64,000 bases of DNA from Lunularia cruciata (taxonomy: Eukaryota; Streptophyta; Marchantiopsida; Lunulariales; Lunulariaceae), in assembly GCA_948567375.1 (NCBI GenBank), contig OX419758.1, forward strand, positions 50,411,001 to 50,475,000, written 5' to 3'. This document shows positions 8,897 to 19,939 of the stretch, piece after piece. The translations under genes were made by a program, and so were the position numbers. Under the pieces are notes generated by a model, which made no database searches, had not been told where the DNA came from, and saw nothing but the letters and a program-made list of their open reading frames with translations. How positions within the stretch are numbered: position 1 is the first letter of the stretch; the number at the start of each line of letters is the position of its first letter.

Positions 8897-9308
8897 TGTA
8901 ACAATATGGAGTTTAGCGACAAAGTTAGTCAGACTTACGAAGTAGCACATAAGACAAATTAGCCTAGAATATTCTAGAAGTATCTAGGAAGCTTCTTGGG
9001 AAGCTTCCCGGCTAGCTTAGCTTGCCCCGCAAGTAAGTAGCTTCTAGAAGCTTCCAACTAGCTTAGCTTGCACGTCAAGTAGACGGCTTCTAGAAGGAAG
9101 CTTCTTGAGAAGCTTCCTAGTTAACTTGGCTTGCACTCTAAGAAAGCGGCTTGAGGAAGCTTCTTGAGAAGCTTCTCAAGGGCCTTGTATGCTACCTATA
9201 AATACCAAAGCCAAAGCTCATGCTAGGCATTTGGAGTTTTCCCTCATTCAAGTGTCTCAATGTGAGTTTCCATTCTCCTATTTCTCTCCTTGGTCTCGAT
9301 CTTTTACA
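8897..9308 (+). repeat. 3' LTR of element A
   Basis: The LTR is 412 bp, the same length as the 5' LTR with about 20 differences by eye. It retains the perfect TTCnnGAAnnTTC site at 9041-9055 and TATAAATA at 9197-9204. It is followed by CTTAT (9309-9313), the right target duplication. Confidence 0.95.
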
Positions 9309-9313
9309 CTTAT

Positions 9314-10131
9314 CCTGTGCAAGGATGAATTCCAAGCATGCAAGAGTTTCCAAGGCAAGGATCAATTCCAAGTCTGTAAGAGGAGGAAAGGTTTAAGCCA
9401 TGCAAGTATATACCAAGAGAACCTTTAAAATTTCCCAAAGAAGAAGATATTCTAGTTACAACTGATGATGCACAAGTAGAAGAGGAGATTCAAAGAACAT
9501 ATGAAAAGATGTCGGTCCAAGCTCAAGACAAAGGTGAAACAAGAGGAAGAAATATGAGAAATCAAGAAAAAGATCATGAGCAAGAAGTTGAGCCTTGGAA
9601 GAGGAGGAAATCCAAGGATTTCTCCTATACCTTTTGCTTTTGTGCAAGACATGGTAAGCCATACCAAATTCAACATTGAATTGTTGGAAGCAAGGGAGAG
9701 ATGCAAATTAGTTCAGATTGATGTAGAGAGAACAGCAAAGATAGAAAAGCTAAAGTTGAAGTTAGAAGCTCAAGAGAGATCAAAAGCTCAAATGCTAAGA
9801 TTTAGGAAGGCGTTAGCTAAATCCAAGCAATTCTATGAAATAACTCTATAATTGGCTAAGGTAGGGAAATCAACGCAAGAGATTAAGAGCGTTGTTGGTA
9901 TATTTGTGCAAGGAGCTGAAGGAGATGTTCTTCCTTTGTATGATACTTGTAGTAATCATCCCATCCTTGAGTGCATCCCTTTGGCTTCTTTGGATTCTAG
10001 TGCACATAATAATGAGCATAATATTTGAATTGATATTGATTCAATGTGTTTTCCAAGAGTATCAAAGAAAAGAGGCCATCAAAGTGATTCAAAGTTAAAT
10101 AAAGCATATTGTTTCAAACTTAAATGAATTA
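9314..10131 (+). pseudogene. Right part of the split frame: Lys/Glu-rich coiled-coil-like relic
   Basis: This continues the reading frame of 945-1070. After TGA and TAA near the start it is readable as a charged protein through about 9650. It then shifts frame into an open stretch (9576-9851) of the form ELLEARERCK..KIEKLKLKLEAQERSKAQ with a heptad-like pattern suggesting a coiled coil. After a TAA at 9849 the same frame runs on to a TGA near 10026, then to a stop near 10130. I do not recognise a family. It is probably part of an older transposon or a captured gene. Confidence 0.5.
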
Positions 10132-10279
10132 TTTATGCTTAGTGTTTATGTTTAGTTTCAAATAATCATAGTGGCTGATCAAGTGTTCAAATCTACTGGA
10201 TAGAAAATTTATTTTGGGTTTGAATCATCATGTCATGATCTTTGAATGCATGGATTTGCTCAAAAAGTTGAGATAATGG

Positions 10280-10680
10280 AAAAGTTTGCTCAGAAGCATC
10301 AGATTTTGGAAGGGTTTGATTTCCTTCTATGTGGATTTGCTTGCATGAAGGATTGGATCCGCTCATGCAAGTATAGAGTCACTTGTAGCCTAATGGGTTG
10401 CTTGTAGCTTAATGAATTTTGCTTGGAGATTATGGAGTAGCTTGTAGCACTTAATGGGTTTGCTTGCCACCCATAGGCTACTTGGGTTTGGTTGGATGTA
10501 AAGCAAGTTTTCTCCCATTGATGGAGGGTTTGCTTGCAGTGATGATGGGCTTTGGTTCATTTGGCGGGCTTGCTTGAAAAAATTTGGAGTGTGGTGTCTG
10601 CTTGAGAACAAGTGGAGTTGCTTGTGCAGATGAGTTCACTTGCTTGGATGGTTCCATGGCTCCACACACCATATGTTTCA
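10280..10680 (+). repeat. Degenerate array of a TTTGCTTG-type motif
   Basis: Short phrases of the type GGGTTTGCTTG or TTGCTTGTAG recur every 20-50 bp without a fixed period. A very similar texture fills 19940-20640. Inverted versions (GAGCAAACC) appear near 36.1-36.25 kb and GAGCAAA/GAGCAGA near 57.85-57.9 kb. No gene is visible here. Confidence 0.55.
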
Positions 10681-10829
10681 TAGTTTAGCCTAGTCTTCAC
10701 CAAATGCACTTCATTTATGACAAAAAAATACTATTGCTTCCCAAACTGATTTCTTTGCACACCCATACTAGTTCAAGCATACATATATGTCACATTTAAA
10801 CTCCTCCAAACTGATCTCTTTGCAAACAC

Positions 10830-11190
10830 ATAATATTTCAACTATTTCAAGAGTTGAAACAAGATAGCTTGAAAGAAGTTCAGACATTTTGATTTCTTCA
10901 CAAACACGTACTATTGCAACTATTTCAAGAGTTGAAAGTATTTTTAGGACTTAAAAGAGGTCCCAAACCAGGAAAGTCTGGAGAACTTAGTCAGGTCATC
11001 ATTATTATTGTAGCTATTTTTGGAGTTGAAAGAATTTTTAGGACTTTAAAGAGGTCCCAAAACATGAAAGTATGGAGAACTTAGTCAGGTCATTGTTACT
11101 ATTGCAGTTATTTCAGAGTTGAAATTATTTTCAAGACTCAAAGAGGTCACAAAACATGAAATTGTAGAGAACTTAGTCAAGTACATTAGG
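10830..11190 (+). repeat. Tandem repeat, period about 94 bp, three copies
   Basis: Units built of ATTTCAAGAGTTGAAAG, then AGGACTTAAAAGAGGTCCC, then GGAGAACTTAGTCAGGTCAT begin near 10917, 11011 and 11105. A partial earlier copy lies near 10840. Copies have diverged by perhaps 15-20% by eye. No coding capacity is seen. The stretch 11190-11906 after it contains nothing I can identify. Confidence 0.75.
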
Positions 11191-11906
11191 TTTGTATTAG
11201 AATGTGTGTTAAAGTTCAATAGGTAGTTTAAGTAAGTTATGTAAGAAGTGCTATTAATTAAAGAAGTATCAAGTTTCAGGACTTAAAAGAAGCATCTAGC
11301 CTTTGAACTTAAAAAAGTCCATAATTGTGAAAGTTTTGAGAACTTAGTTTGGGAACTGACCACTAGCATTTACACAAAAAGGTATATAGATGTCAAAACT
11401 TTTACTAATTATTTAGAGTTTAGGGATCACTTGGGTTACTCTTGCTTCTTGGGTTTAAAAGAGGAGGCAAGTTTACATAAAAAAACATAAACAACCATCC
11501 ACATTGGGTTGAAGACAAGTGATCATAACACATAACACAGTACATAATATACATGCATGGATCATAACACGATATCATATATCATGATCTAAAGAGAATT
11601 GTATCTACTCATGATCTAAACATCAAGATATCTACTCCATGTTGTTGATGCATCTATATACACCATTATGCACTAGTGCAACCTCAAGGTAGCTATATAT
11701 GCATTCATGGACATAGATAGGACTATATGTCCATAGCCTCTCCCACTCTTGTCTGCTCATGCAAGGATCCTAAAAGGATGCTTCTATACTATCATAAGGA
11801 TGTGCACAATACTCTTTAAGATGACTTTAAGTCCATTCTACAATCATGAATAGTTGATCTAAGGTCTACTCTAAATCTATCCAAGGAAGCTCTCAAGATG
11901 ACTTAT

Positions 11907-12409
11907 TGTAAAAAACCGAGGAAAGAAATAAGAGAATGGAAGATCAAAGTGAAAGATCACATTGGGACTCTTGAATGAGGGAATTTTGAATGCCTAACAT
12001 GAGCTTGGGCTTTGGAATTTATAGAGAACATACAAGGCTCATGAGAAGCTTCTCAAGAAGCTTCCTAAAAGTTGCTTCTTAAAGTGCAAGCCAAACTTAC
12101 TAGGAAGCTTCTTGAGAAGTTTCCTTCTAGAAGCCGCCTATTGGGCATGCAAGCTAAACTAGTTGGGAAGTTCCCAAGAAGTTTCCTTCTAGAAGCCACC
12201 TTCTTGGCGTGCAAGTTAAACTAGCTGGGAAACTTCCCAAGAAGTTTCCTCTTAGAAGTCACCACCTAGCATCATATTATCCAATACTTGAAAGGTACCA
12301 TGTAATTTCCTAGATGTTTCTAGAGTATTCTTATAATTCTTGGCTAATTTGGTCTACTTGCTACTTTGTTAGTCTTGAATAACTTTTTGATAAACTCCAT
12401 ATTTTTACA
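11907..12409 (-). repeat. 3' LTR of element B
   Basis: This LTR is 503 bp, 59 bp longer than its partner at 16901-17344. The extra length comes from a third copy of a roughly 60-bp U3 unit (AAGAAGTTTCCTTCTAGAAGCC type). The GAA/TTC modules and a TATA-like ATTTATAG complement near 12018-12025 are still visible. Length differences in U3 repeats between LTRs of one element suggest a post-insertion change or template switching. Confidence 0.88.
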
Positions 12410-12429
12410 TATTCCTCCATTGCTAGTTG

Positions 12430-13000
12430 GTGACGTCCTCATCTTCTAGAGGACTTTATACTCCATATGTTGTTGGCAACCATTTTGAATGTGGTGACAT
12501 GCAAGGATACAATCAACTTCATACTCCTCATGATTGTTGATAGGGATGGAAGGAGGAGGGAGTTGGACACAAGAAGAAAAGGAAGATGGAGTATAAACAA
12601 AGGGTTTCAACTTGGAAATATGAAAGATATGGTGGATGTGCATATGATAAGGCAAGGCAAGTCAATAAGCAACAAGAGAAATGATTTAGGTGATGTCAAA
12701 TGGACCTATCCAATAAGAAGCAAGTTTGCAAACATGGATATCAAAGGGAAAGGGTAGATTATGAGAAGAAAACATGAACTTATCACCTAATTGAAAGGTA
12801 AGTCACAACAATGTTGATCTATGTATTGTTTGTGATGATTTTGAGCAACAAGGAGATGAAATTTGGCTTGTTTTGATGAAATTTGAGATATTGTGGTCAA
12901 AAAGGTGGAAGTGAGAGGGGCATGAGATGGAGGAGGAGCAAGAAGAGAATCTAGAATAAGTGGGTCTTGGCCAAATTAAAGAAAAGGGAGAGAATTTGGT
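12430..13000 (-). pseudogene. Integrase C-terminus and chromodomain of element B
   Basis: On the minus strand the IHHIFHISKLKPFV stretch and a decayed EEYEVDCILA..HMEYKVL chromodomain start (12446-12655) match element A. The sequence is continuous with the upstream integrase across the point where A carries insert E (near 12950-12970), which places that insertion. Confidence 0.82.
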
Positions 13001-13610
13001 GCTTTCCTATTTGAAATTATTGTAGGCAAACTTAGTAGTTGCAAGATATTCATCCTTGTTGGTATGGTAAATGTTGACAAAGGTACATAAGATATCCTCC
13101 AAGGTTCAATTTTCATGTTTGGTTTGTCCATTAGTTTGAGGATGATAAGCCATAGACAAAGCAAGCTTGGTGCCCAGTATCTAGAAGAGTGCTTGCCAAA
13201 ATTTTCCAATGAATCGAGGATCACAATTGAAGATGAGTATACAAGGCATCCCATGTTGCTTGAGGACATTGTCAAAGTAGATCTAGGCCAATGTTGGAGC
13301 ATCCACTATATCAAAGGTTGGTGCTCAATGGATTTGTTTACTAAGCTTATCCATTATCACCACAATTGTTGTGTGATTTTGCTTTGTCTTGGGCTAGGAG
13401 GTGATGAGATTTAAGCTCACTTGTTTCCATCAAGCAGATGGAGGAGACCACTTGGTTTCTAGTTGTTGACCTTGTTGCATGGGCATCTCTTACAAGATTG
13501 GATAAACTCTTGAACATCTTGTGCCATGTTGGGCCACCACTATTGATGTTGGAAGGTACCCAAGGTCTTGTCCACACCCATGTGACCAGCTATTGGTAAG
13601 TCATGGGCTT
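12976..13610 (-). pseudogene. Integrase core of element B
   Basis: The minus-strand frames at 12976-13302 and 13347-13577 correspond to 4950-5600 of element A. Visible signatures are GCLVYSSSIVILDSLENFGKH and MWTRPWVPSNINS in shifted frames, matching the corresponding stretches of A. Multiple stops break it. Confidence 0.8.
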
Positions 13611-14059
13611 CTTGAAGGCACACAAATCATAGATTACCTTTGGTTGGAACATAGATCTAGTTCTCACAAAATTGAAGACCTCCTTGAAGGAGGAGGTGTT
13701 GTATTCCTTGTTGTGTATTGCAAGATGACTGTATCATTTGGAAGAAGGGTTTGTGTTGTAAAACTATCCTAAACTTGATTTGGACTTTCAAGTCGATTGA
13801 CATTGTCGTAATTGCCATTGTGGTGAGGAAAAGAGACTTCAAATTAGGTTGTCATGATATGGCATCAAGGATGATATGGAACCTATCAAGTTGGTACTCA
13901 AGATTGATGTCCAACAATTGTAGTTGTTTCTTCTATCAATGATATTGACTCTTCATGTGCTCCAAAAAAAAAGTCTAGAACAAGGGTTTGTGATTGGTTT
14001 GCATGATTAATTTCTTTTCCAAGAGATACTTCCTCCATACCTTGGTGGTATATACCATT

Positions 14060-15070
14060 GCTAATTGTTCTTAATCTCAAGTAGATTAATTCCTTTTTTT
14101 AGTTTTTAGTCAGCAAGACTCAAAGGCAATGAGATTCAACCCATCTAGAAATTCTTTTTGCAACATAGCTCAAGTGGCAAAGTTAGAAGCATAAATATCA
14201 ATGATACAAGGTAGTTGAGGATTATATGGTTGAAGAATAGATCTTGAAGACACCATATGTTTCAGCTTCCAGAATGCTTCTTTGTGCTTGGTGGTACATT
14301 GAAAGCTTGAGGTTTTCTCCAAGAGGTTGGTCAATGGTGCGGCCACATGAGCATAATAGTGGATGCATCATTGGTAAAAACTTGCCAATCAATTAAATGC
14401 CCACATTTCTATGGCATCCTTCAGCATAAGCAATCAATAATGGCCTTGATTTTCTTCTCTTTGATCTTGATCCCCTCTGATGAGATCTTATGACCCAAGA
14501 AGGTAACTTCCTTTTGTCGAAAGGTACACTTTGACTTCTTACAATAAAACTTACATTGACATAATTGTCTTAGGACTTCTTGCACATGATTTGCATGTTT
14601 TGTCTCCATCTTGCTATAGATTAAAATATCATAGCATTAGTGAGCCCAAAAGGTAGAAGTCTCCATTCAAAATGCCCATACCTTGTGCAAAAGGCAATCT
14701 TTTGCACATCCTTCCTATCAACAGGAATTTGCCAATAGCTACTTTGGAGATCCAACTTGGAGAAGTATTGTGCTCTACTTAATTGATCAAGCAAGTCATT
14801 AATTTAAGGCAAGGGATATGCATTCTTCATTGTTTGTTTATTGAGGCCATGGTAATCAATACAGAAACAAAGTCCTCTGTCCTTCTTTAGAACAAATAGT
14901 ACCAATGCTCCTCAAGTAGATGTACTATGTTGTATGAAATCTTTCTCCAACAACTTGGTTAGTGTTATTCAAAGCTAATCCAACTCCTTTGATGAGAGCC
15001 AATAGATTGGTTTACTCATTGGAGTACTTCGTGGCAATAACTCAATCTTGAAGGGCATATCATGATTAGA
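14060..15070 (-). pseudogene. Reverse transcriptase and RNase H of element B
   Basis: On the minus strand the RT runs from about 15060 to 14550 and includes the post-RT signature CKFYCKKSKCTFRQKEVTFLGH at 14421-14609. The FYQ..IHYYAHVAAPLTNLLE segment and an RNase H relic follow to about 14060. The order and text match element A. Confidence 0.82.
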
Positions 15071-15399
15071 GGGTAATCCCTTTGGTAGATCATCCAAAAA
15101 TATATGCAAACTCTTGAAATATTTAATCAACCATTACTCAATGAGGCTTCTGGCCCTCATCAAATTCTCTATATGAAATAAGCTTGATCCATATTACAAA
15201 AATAGGCTTATCTTCCTCCAAAGCTTACTTTAAGATTGCTTTATTGATATATTTCCCATCTTGGGGCTGACTATACTTAGGTGTCTTACTCAAAGGTGAT
15301 AGAAAACCTAATTGGTATTTCTTACCTTGGTATTGTACTTGAATTTTTTTTTGGGTCTAATCAAATTGAACCTTATGATGTTCAAGCCAAAGCAAACAT

Positions 15400-15770
15400 A
15401 TAATGATATCATAGTGTAGAGGTGCCACTACAAACCTCATATACTCCAAATACTCCTTCCCAATCTTAAATGTAATAGGATGTGAGGTACGGAATGCAAA
15501 ACCCTTTGTACTATCCGCCATCAATCTACTTCCAATTATTGGCTAGATAGGATTACTTAATTCCTTTGCTAATTGCATAGACATGTTATTTTTTGAACTC
15601 TTAGAATCAACCAAAATCCTACAACCACAAGAAGATATCATACCTTGCAAGTTTGGTTCACTTGCATATGCCAAGCTTTCAATCCCATAAGAACTAATCA
15701 AGTTCCTAATAGTTGCTTGAGTTCTCCTATTGAGATTCCTTGCTTCCTTGATCATCATGCTCCACAAACT
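15400..15770 (-). pseudogene. Protease of element B
   Basis: The frame at 15543-15767 reads ISSCGCRILVDSKSSKN, in which the D-S-G of the active site has become D-S-K. The LGLPWLEHH-like end lies below, near 15370-15440. One linker unit follows, against three in element A. Confidence 0.82.
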
Positions 15771-15789
15771 CCATTTGGGCTATTTGTCG

Positions 15790-16640
15790 GGGTTATCCAT
15801 TCTTGAGCGGACATTTTAGCAATGTGATGCTCAATTTGGCAATAATAAAAGCAACCATCATTTTGTCACAATATTTCTCTATTTATTGGGCCAATTGGTT
15901 TCCATTGGATGATATCAATCTCCATTGATGCCGGCTCTTCCACCCATGTGTAGTGTGTGGGCATGTTTGGTGAAGTTTAAGGTCAAGACCAAGTTGTTGT
16001 AACCAAGGAATCAAAGCACTCTACCAATTGCATGGCTTCTTCCAAGTCTTTGGGCTCATGCATAGTCACTTCCAATTTGGTGCATGACTTCAAGCCCCTC
16101 AAAAATTGATCTAGAGCTTCACCTTCTAATATATCTAGAATTTGCATTATGTTGTTCTGGAATTGAGTGATGTAGTTTTTTACAAAACCAATCTGCTTCA
16201 ATTTTTCCAATTTTTCTTGTGTGGCTTGTGTGGTCTTTATAGCTTGGAATTGCCTTGTTATTGCACTCTTGAATTTTCCCCATGTTGAGATTGGGGCAAA
16301 AAACTACCATTCAGCTTGCTCCACTTGGAATTGTCACCATAGTTTTGCCACTCCATCCAATTGGCTTGAAATCAAGAGAATTTGTCTCCATTCATCTTGA
16401 AGGTTTGTTGCTTCAAAATATCATTCACAATCAAACAAGAATTATCCACTATGCCCAAGAGGTTCTTGCCTTCAAATACCTTAGGCATTGGAAATTGATT
16501 TGCACATCTCTTTCTCAAGAATGGTGCTCTCTCTACATGCTCTTGTTGTTGATGATCTTGTTCTTCCAACAATCAAGTAAGGTGCTTAATTTGTTGCTAA
16601 ACGGCAATATTACCTTCAAGCATTGCCACCATGGCTACTA
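15790..16640 (-). pseudogene. gag of element B with the same variant zinc knuckle
   Basis: The start codon equivalent is near 16632 on the minus strand. A TGA at 16575-16573 falls at the same codon as the TGA at 1815 in element A. The stretch 15983-16210 reads KLKQIGFVKNYI and GEALDQFLRGLKSCTKLEV, typical gag. The knuckle near 15815-15860 reads C-F-Y-Y-C-Q-I-E-H and, after a one-base shift, ends in a fourth Cys with the same C-X3-C-X3-H-X4-C spacing as A. Confidence 0.8.
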
Positions 16641-16900
16641 CTCTATAAAAATACCTACAATTTATCTAAGTTAACATATAAATGCAACATATCCACTATT
16701 CCTCATAAGTTAAAATTGGAAGTACCACGGGTTCATCAAACAAAGCGATCACATTCAAAAGTATTTGCCCAAAGGATGAGATAATGAACTATGTGAAATA
16801 ATACTTGGGTAGTACATAGACACAAAAATCCCAATGATTTGGCAGAAATGTATTTGGTGGTCCATAAGTCCCATCCATCTTATTCCGTCTTTGATGCCAA

Positions 16901-17344
16901 TGTAAAAGATTGACAAGAAAAATAGGACAATGGAAGATCAAAGCAAAAGATCATATTGGGACTCTTAAATGAGTGAACTCCAAATTCCTATCATGAACTT
17001 AGGATTTAGTATTTATAAGGAAAAAACAAAGACTCTTGAGAAGCTTTTCAAGAAGCTTCCTAACAACTGCTTTCTTAGAGTGCAAGCCAAGCTAACCAAG
17101 AAGCTTCCTAAGAAGCTTCCTTCTATAAATCACCTACTTGGCATACAAGCTAAGTTGGCAAGGAAACTTCCCAAGGAGATTTTTCCTAGAAGTTGCTACT
17201 TGGTATGCACATCACACAATACTTTGAAGGTACCAAGTAGCTTCCTAGATGCTTCTAGAATATTCTTATAATTCTTGGCTAATTTGGCCTACTTGCTACT
17301 TTGTTAGTCTCAACTAACTCTTTGGTAAACTCTATATTGTTACA
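16901..17344 (-). repeat. 5' LTR of element B
   Basis: The LTR is 444 bp and starts TGTAACAATATAGAG on the minus strand. The primer site next to it (complement of about 16888-16899) reads TGGCATCAAAGA, a decayed form of the initiator-tRNA site. The LTR is related to those of A and to 11907-12409. Confidence 0.9.
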
Positions 17345-17559
17345 CTAATGAAGTATCTAAGGTGCTACACTAGTAAAGAAGAGACTGAATGGAGGATAAT
17401 GAATAGTATCATGTAGATGGTTCCTACAATAGGGAAGTGATGCACTATCTACAATCAATATATCTCTCTAACAAAGACCAAGTGCAATGAATGCATTGTA
17501 TGGTCTATGAACAAAATCTCTCCTTATATCTCTAAACTCATCCTCTCCATCAACCAAGG

Positions 17560-17760
17560 CCATGAGGTGCATCCTAGTGTGCACTTCCTCAGGTAGAAAA
17601 CCCTCTACATGCATGGCCTAGAGCACGTGCTCTACCTCTACTCTTGTACTATAAGTCCAAATGATAATCTCAAACTTGTCACAACAATATTCCATAAACT
17701 CTTCCACTCTTGATTTGGGTATATAATGAAAGGTACTCCTACCCTTGTATTGTGTCCACC
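17560..17760 (-). pseudogene. Short coding relic, weakly like an FCP1/NIF-type phosphatase segment
   Basis: On the minus strand a frame with a single internal TAG runs for about 70 codons. It includes VEEFMEYCCDKFEIIIW followed by TYSTRVEVEHVL. This resembles the middle of the NLI-interacting-factor/FCP1 phosphatase domain (a consensus like PGxxEFLxxxxxxFEIxIxT). The catalytic DLDET motif is not seen upstream. The similarity is short and could be chance or a captured gene fragment. Confidence 0.25.
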
Positions 17761-18240
17761 CTTACCTCTGGGTCAAACATCTCCATCAAACATTGTGATA
17801 TTGTCCAACTATAACACATTTCATCATATTTAATAAAAATGTTTCTTGTGTTTCTTTTAGGTTAGTTCTTAAAGGTTTACTTGATGTTGTTGATCAGTTG
17901 AGTTGATTATAAATTCCTTACTCAAAATGTATTTGTGTCTAGGTGTCTCTCTTGGTACCCATCCTTGCCTAGTCCTATTACATGGCCCATTCTCCCATGT
18001 TTCACCTTGGAGGATCTTGATGTTTCTCCTCCTCTCCATGTTTCACATTTAGAGGATCTTGGTGTTGTACCTCAAGGTCCTATTCTCCATGTTATCCTAT
18101 AGACAACACAAGTATAGATGGTAGAGCTATAGATGAGTTAGGAAAGGAAGGGAGTGATTTGAGGGAGCAAGAACTTGTTGTTCTTGAGAGAAGATAGTGT
18201 CTAGCATTGGGAGATGAATGTCACGTAAGGTGTGATGATC
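17761..18240. other. No gene recognised between the two coding relics
   Basis: CpG-poor sequence with no frame that reads as a protein for more than a few dozen codons. It includes two copies of a phrase like CTCCATGTTTCAC..TTGGAGGATCTTG around 17990-18060. Nothing else stands out. Confidence 0.4.
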
Positions 18241-18830
18241 ACTTGGTGGTCATTGAGGGAGTAGGTTGGAGAGATTAGCAGAATTAGACATAGTTCTATT
18301 TGAGAGAGTGGCTTTGGCAAAGGAGTATCAAGGGATGGATGAGTTTTATGAGAGAGAGATGCACATTACTTCTAGGTTGTAAGAGGAGATATAAGTAGTG
18401 TAAGGGGATGTAGATAGTTGTATCTATGCCAACTTAGACCAAGCATCTACTTACCTTCACATATGGGACTCAAAAAGAGACTAGTTGGGTAGTTAAGGCT
18501 ATTCTTGAGTCTATTTATGTGATGACACATATCAAGGTGACACAAAAAAAGCATCATTTCAATGGAGAGTTGGAGAGCTTGGGATAATAGAGCATGACAT
18601 GGATATTATTGCTTGGAGACACAGATTCTCTCATGCTCTTCCATCTTCCTATCCTTTTAGACATCAAGATGAGCAGATAGACTAGCTTGATGAGCAAAGG
18701 ATGATACTTGAGTGTGAAATTTTGAGGTTTACCCTATTGAAAGAAACTATGGTCATATCCAATCCATTTATCCCTCATATCATTTATGCTCATGAGAGTC
18801 AAAGAAATATTTTAGTTTTGGATGTTGGTT
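18240..18830 (+). pseudogene. Unrecognised decayed reading frame
   Basis: The plus strand can be read as a protein in pieces: RLERLAELDIVLFERVALAK, then MDEFYEREMHITSRL, and after stops WRVGELGIIEHDMDIIAW and DEQRMILECEILRF. It is charged and helical in character. The stops are mostly TAG and TGA. It is probably the body of an older transposon; no family is recognised. Confidence 0.35.
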
Positions 18831-19039
18831 GTCTTGTAAAATGTGTTATAGCTTGAAAATATCATAATTCCAATAAACATCTCTCATACAATATTATAGT
18901 TATCATCATTATGTCTCACAACACTCTCACTCACCCTCTTCCTCATGGCCGCTTGGGTGGTCCTCTTTGGTGTCAACATTGTTTGAGACCTCTCAAGATG
19001 CATGGCCATAGTCACTCTCCACTATAGTGTTGTTGTAGT

Positions 19040-19570
19040 TGGCCTCTTCTTCACCCATCACTCCACTCTCCAAAATTAAATGAGTAAGGAATTGACCCCC
19101 AAAGCTTAACTTGTAATGCCTCCCTATTGAGATGCCTCAATTGCTTTTGTAACAACCACAACTCCACCTCAATGGTTGGAAGCATAAGCAATGCGCAATC
19201 ATAATCCTCCTCGAACCTAGATACCTTGGTCTTCACATTCAAGATAGCATGCCCATGCACCACCTTGGGCCACCATGAGGGAATGATCACCAAACCTAAC
19301 ATGTAGAAAAATGTATGCCATGCATATAATAAACACTAACTAGCCATATACCTCTTGGCAGTGAAGTCACACATTGGGAACCACTCCTCTATGAGCTCAT
19401 GAGGTACATATCTCCTCTCTAAAAAACCCCTCCAAAATGCACATGCATCCCTAATACCTCCAAGAGTCAAAGTAAAATGTACCCCATGAACCGTCCTTAT
19501 GTGTGTGGCCTTGTCCCAACTTTAGGCGTACTCTATACATAGTCAACCTGAAGGAACATGCAATGATATC
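19040..19570 (-). pseudogene. Unrecognised decayed reading frame, minus strand
   Basis: An open frame at 19051-19302 (83 codons) continues upstream on the minus strand, after a stop, with THIRTVHGVHFTLTLGGIRD and FLERRYVPHELIEEWFPMCD. The combined text looks like real protein of 150-170 residues with aromatic-rich segments. I do not recognise it; a transposon-encoded protein is the likely source. Confidence 0.4.
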
Positions 19571-19939
19571 ATTCACAAGCTCCTTGAAGAAGAGCTGTTG
19601 AATAAATTGCATACTTAGTTGGCAAACAAGCTAAGTCATTAAACAAACACCATCAAACGAGCTATCATCGTAATGGAAAGAAAATTCATGAATGAAACCC
19701 AAGAAGAGTGCATAAACCAATTGAGAGGAAATTGGACTCTAAGGGATTACCAATGACCAATGAATGAGCCCATGAGTAAAGATAAGTAGTGTAAGTGAAA
19801 AGGAAACTTGACTGAGGTATTACAAACAAGTGAAGATAGTAGTGTGCAAAGAGGAGATAGATGCAAAAGATGGATCCTCAAAGACAAGTGCAAATAGGGC
19901 AAAAATCACATTATCAAGATCCAAAAGTGGCAAACCTTA

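Larger units (their letters stand above)
1071..9308 (+). mobile_element. Element A: Ty3/gypsy chromovirus LTR retrotransposon, decayed, with a nested insert
   Basis: This is an 8238-bp element bounded by two 412-bp LTRs starting TGTAAC and ending TTTTACA, with a perfect CTTAT target duplication. The internal order is primer site, gag with zinc knuckle, protease, reverse transcriptase, RNase H, integrase, chromodomain, purine tract. A C-terminal chromodomain after integrase defines the chromovirus clade. The body is broken by many stops and frameshifts, so it cannot be autonomous now. By eye the two LTRs differ at about 20 positions, mostly transitions (roughly 95% identity), which suggests a moderately old insertion. 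A later insert (E, about 5608-8256) splits the integrase C-terminal part. Without it the element would be about 5.6 kb, close to the 5.4 kb of copy B. Several stops sit where the family has arginine, as expected from CGA to TGA decay. Confidence 0.93.
11907..17344 (-). mobile_element. Element B: second chromovirus copy, minus strand
   Basis: This is an inverted relative of element A. On the minus strand, from high to low coordinates, it shows the 5' LTR (16901-17344), primer site, gag, zinc knuckle, protease, RT, RNase H, integrase, chromodomain, purine tract and 3' LTR (11907-12409). At 5438 bp it lacks insert E and so gives the native size of the family. The flanks are CTTAT on the low side (11902-11906) and CTAAT on the high side (17345-17349), a target duplication with one mismatch. 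It is more decayed than A. Confidence 0.9.
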
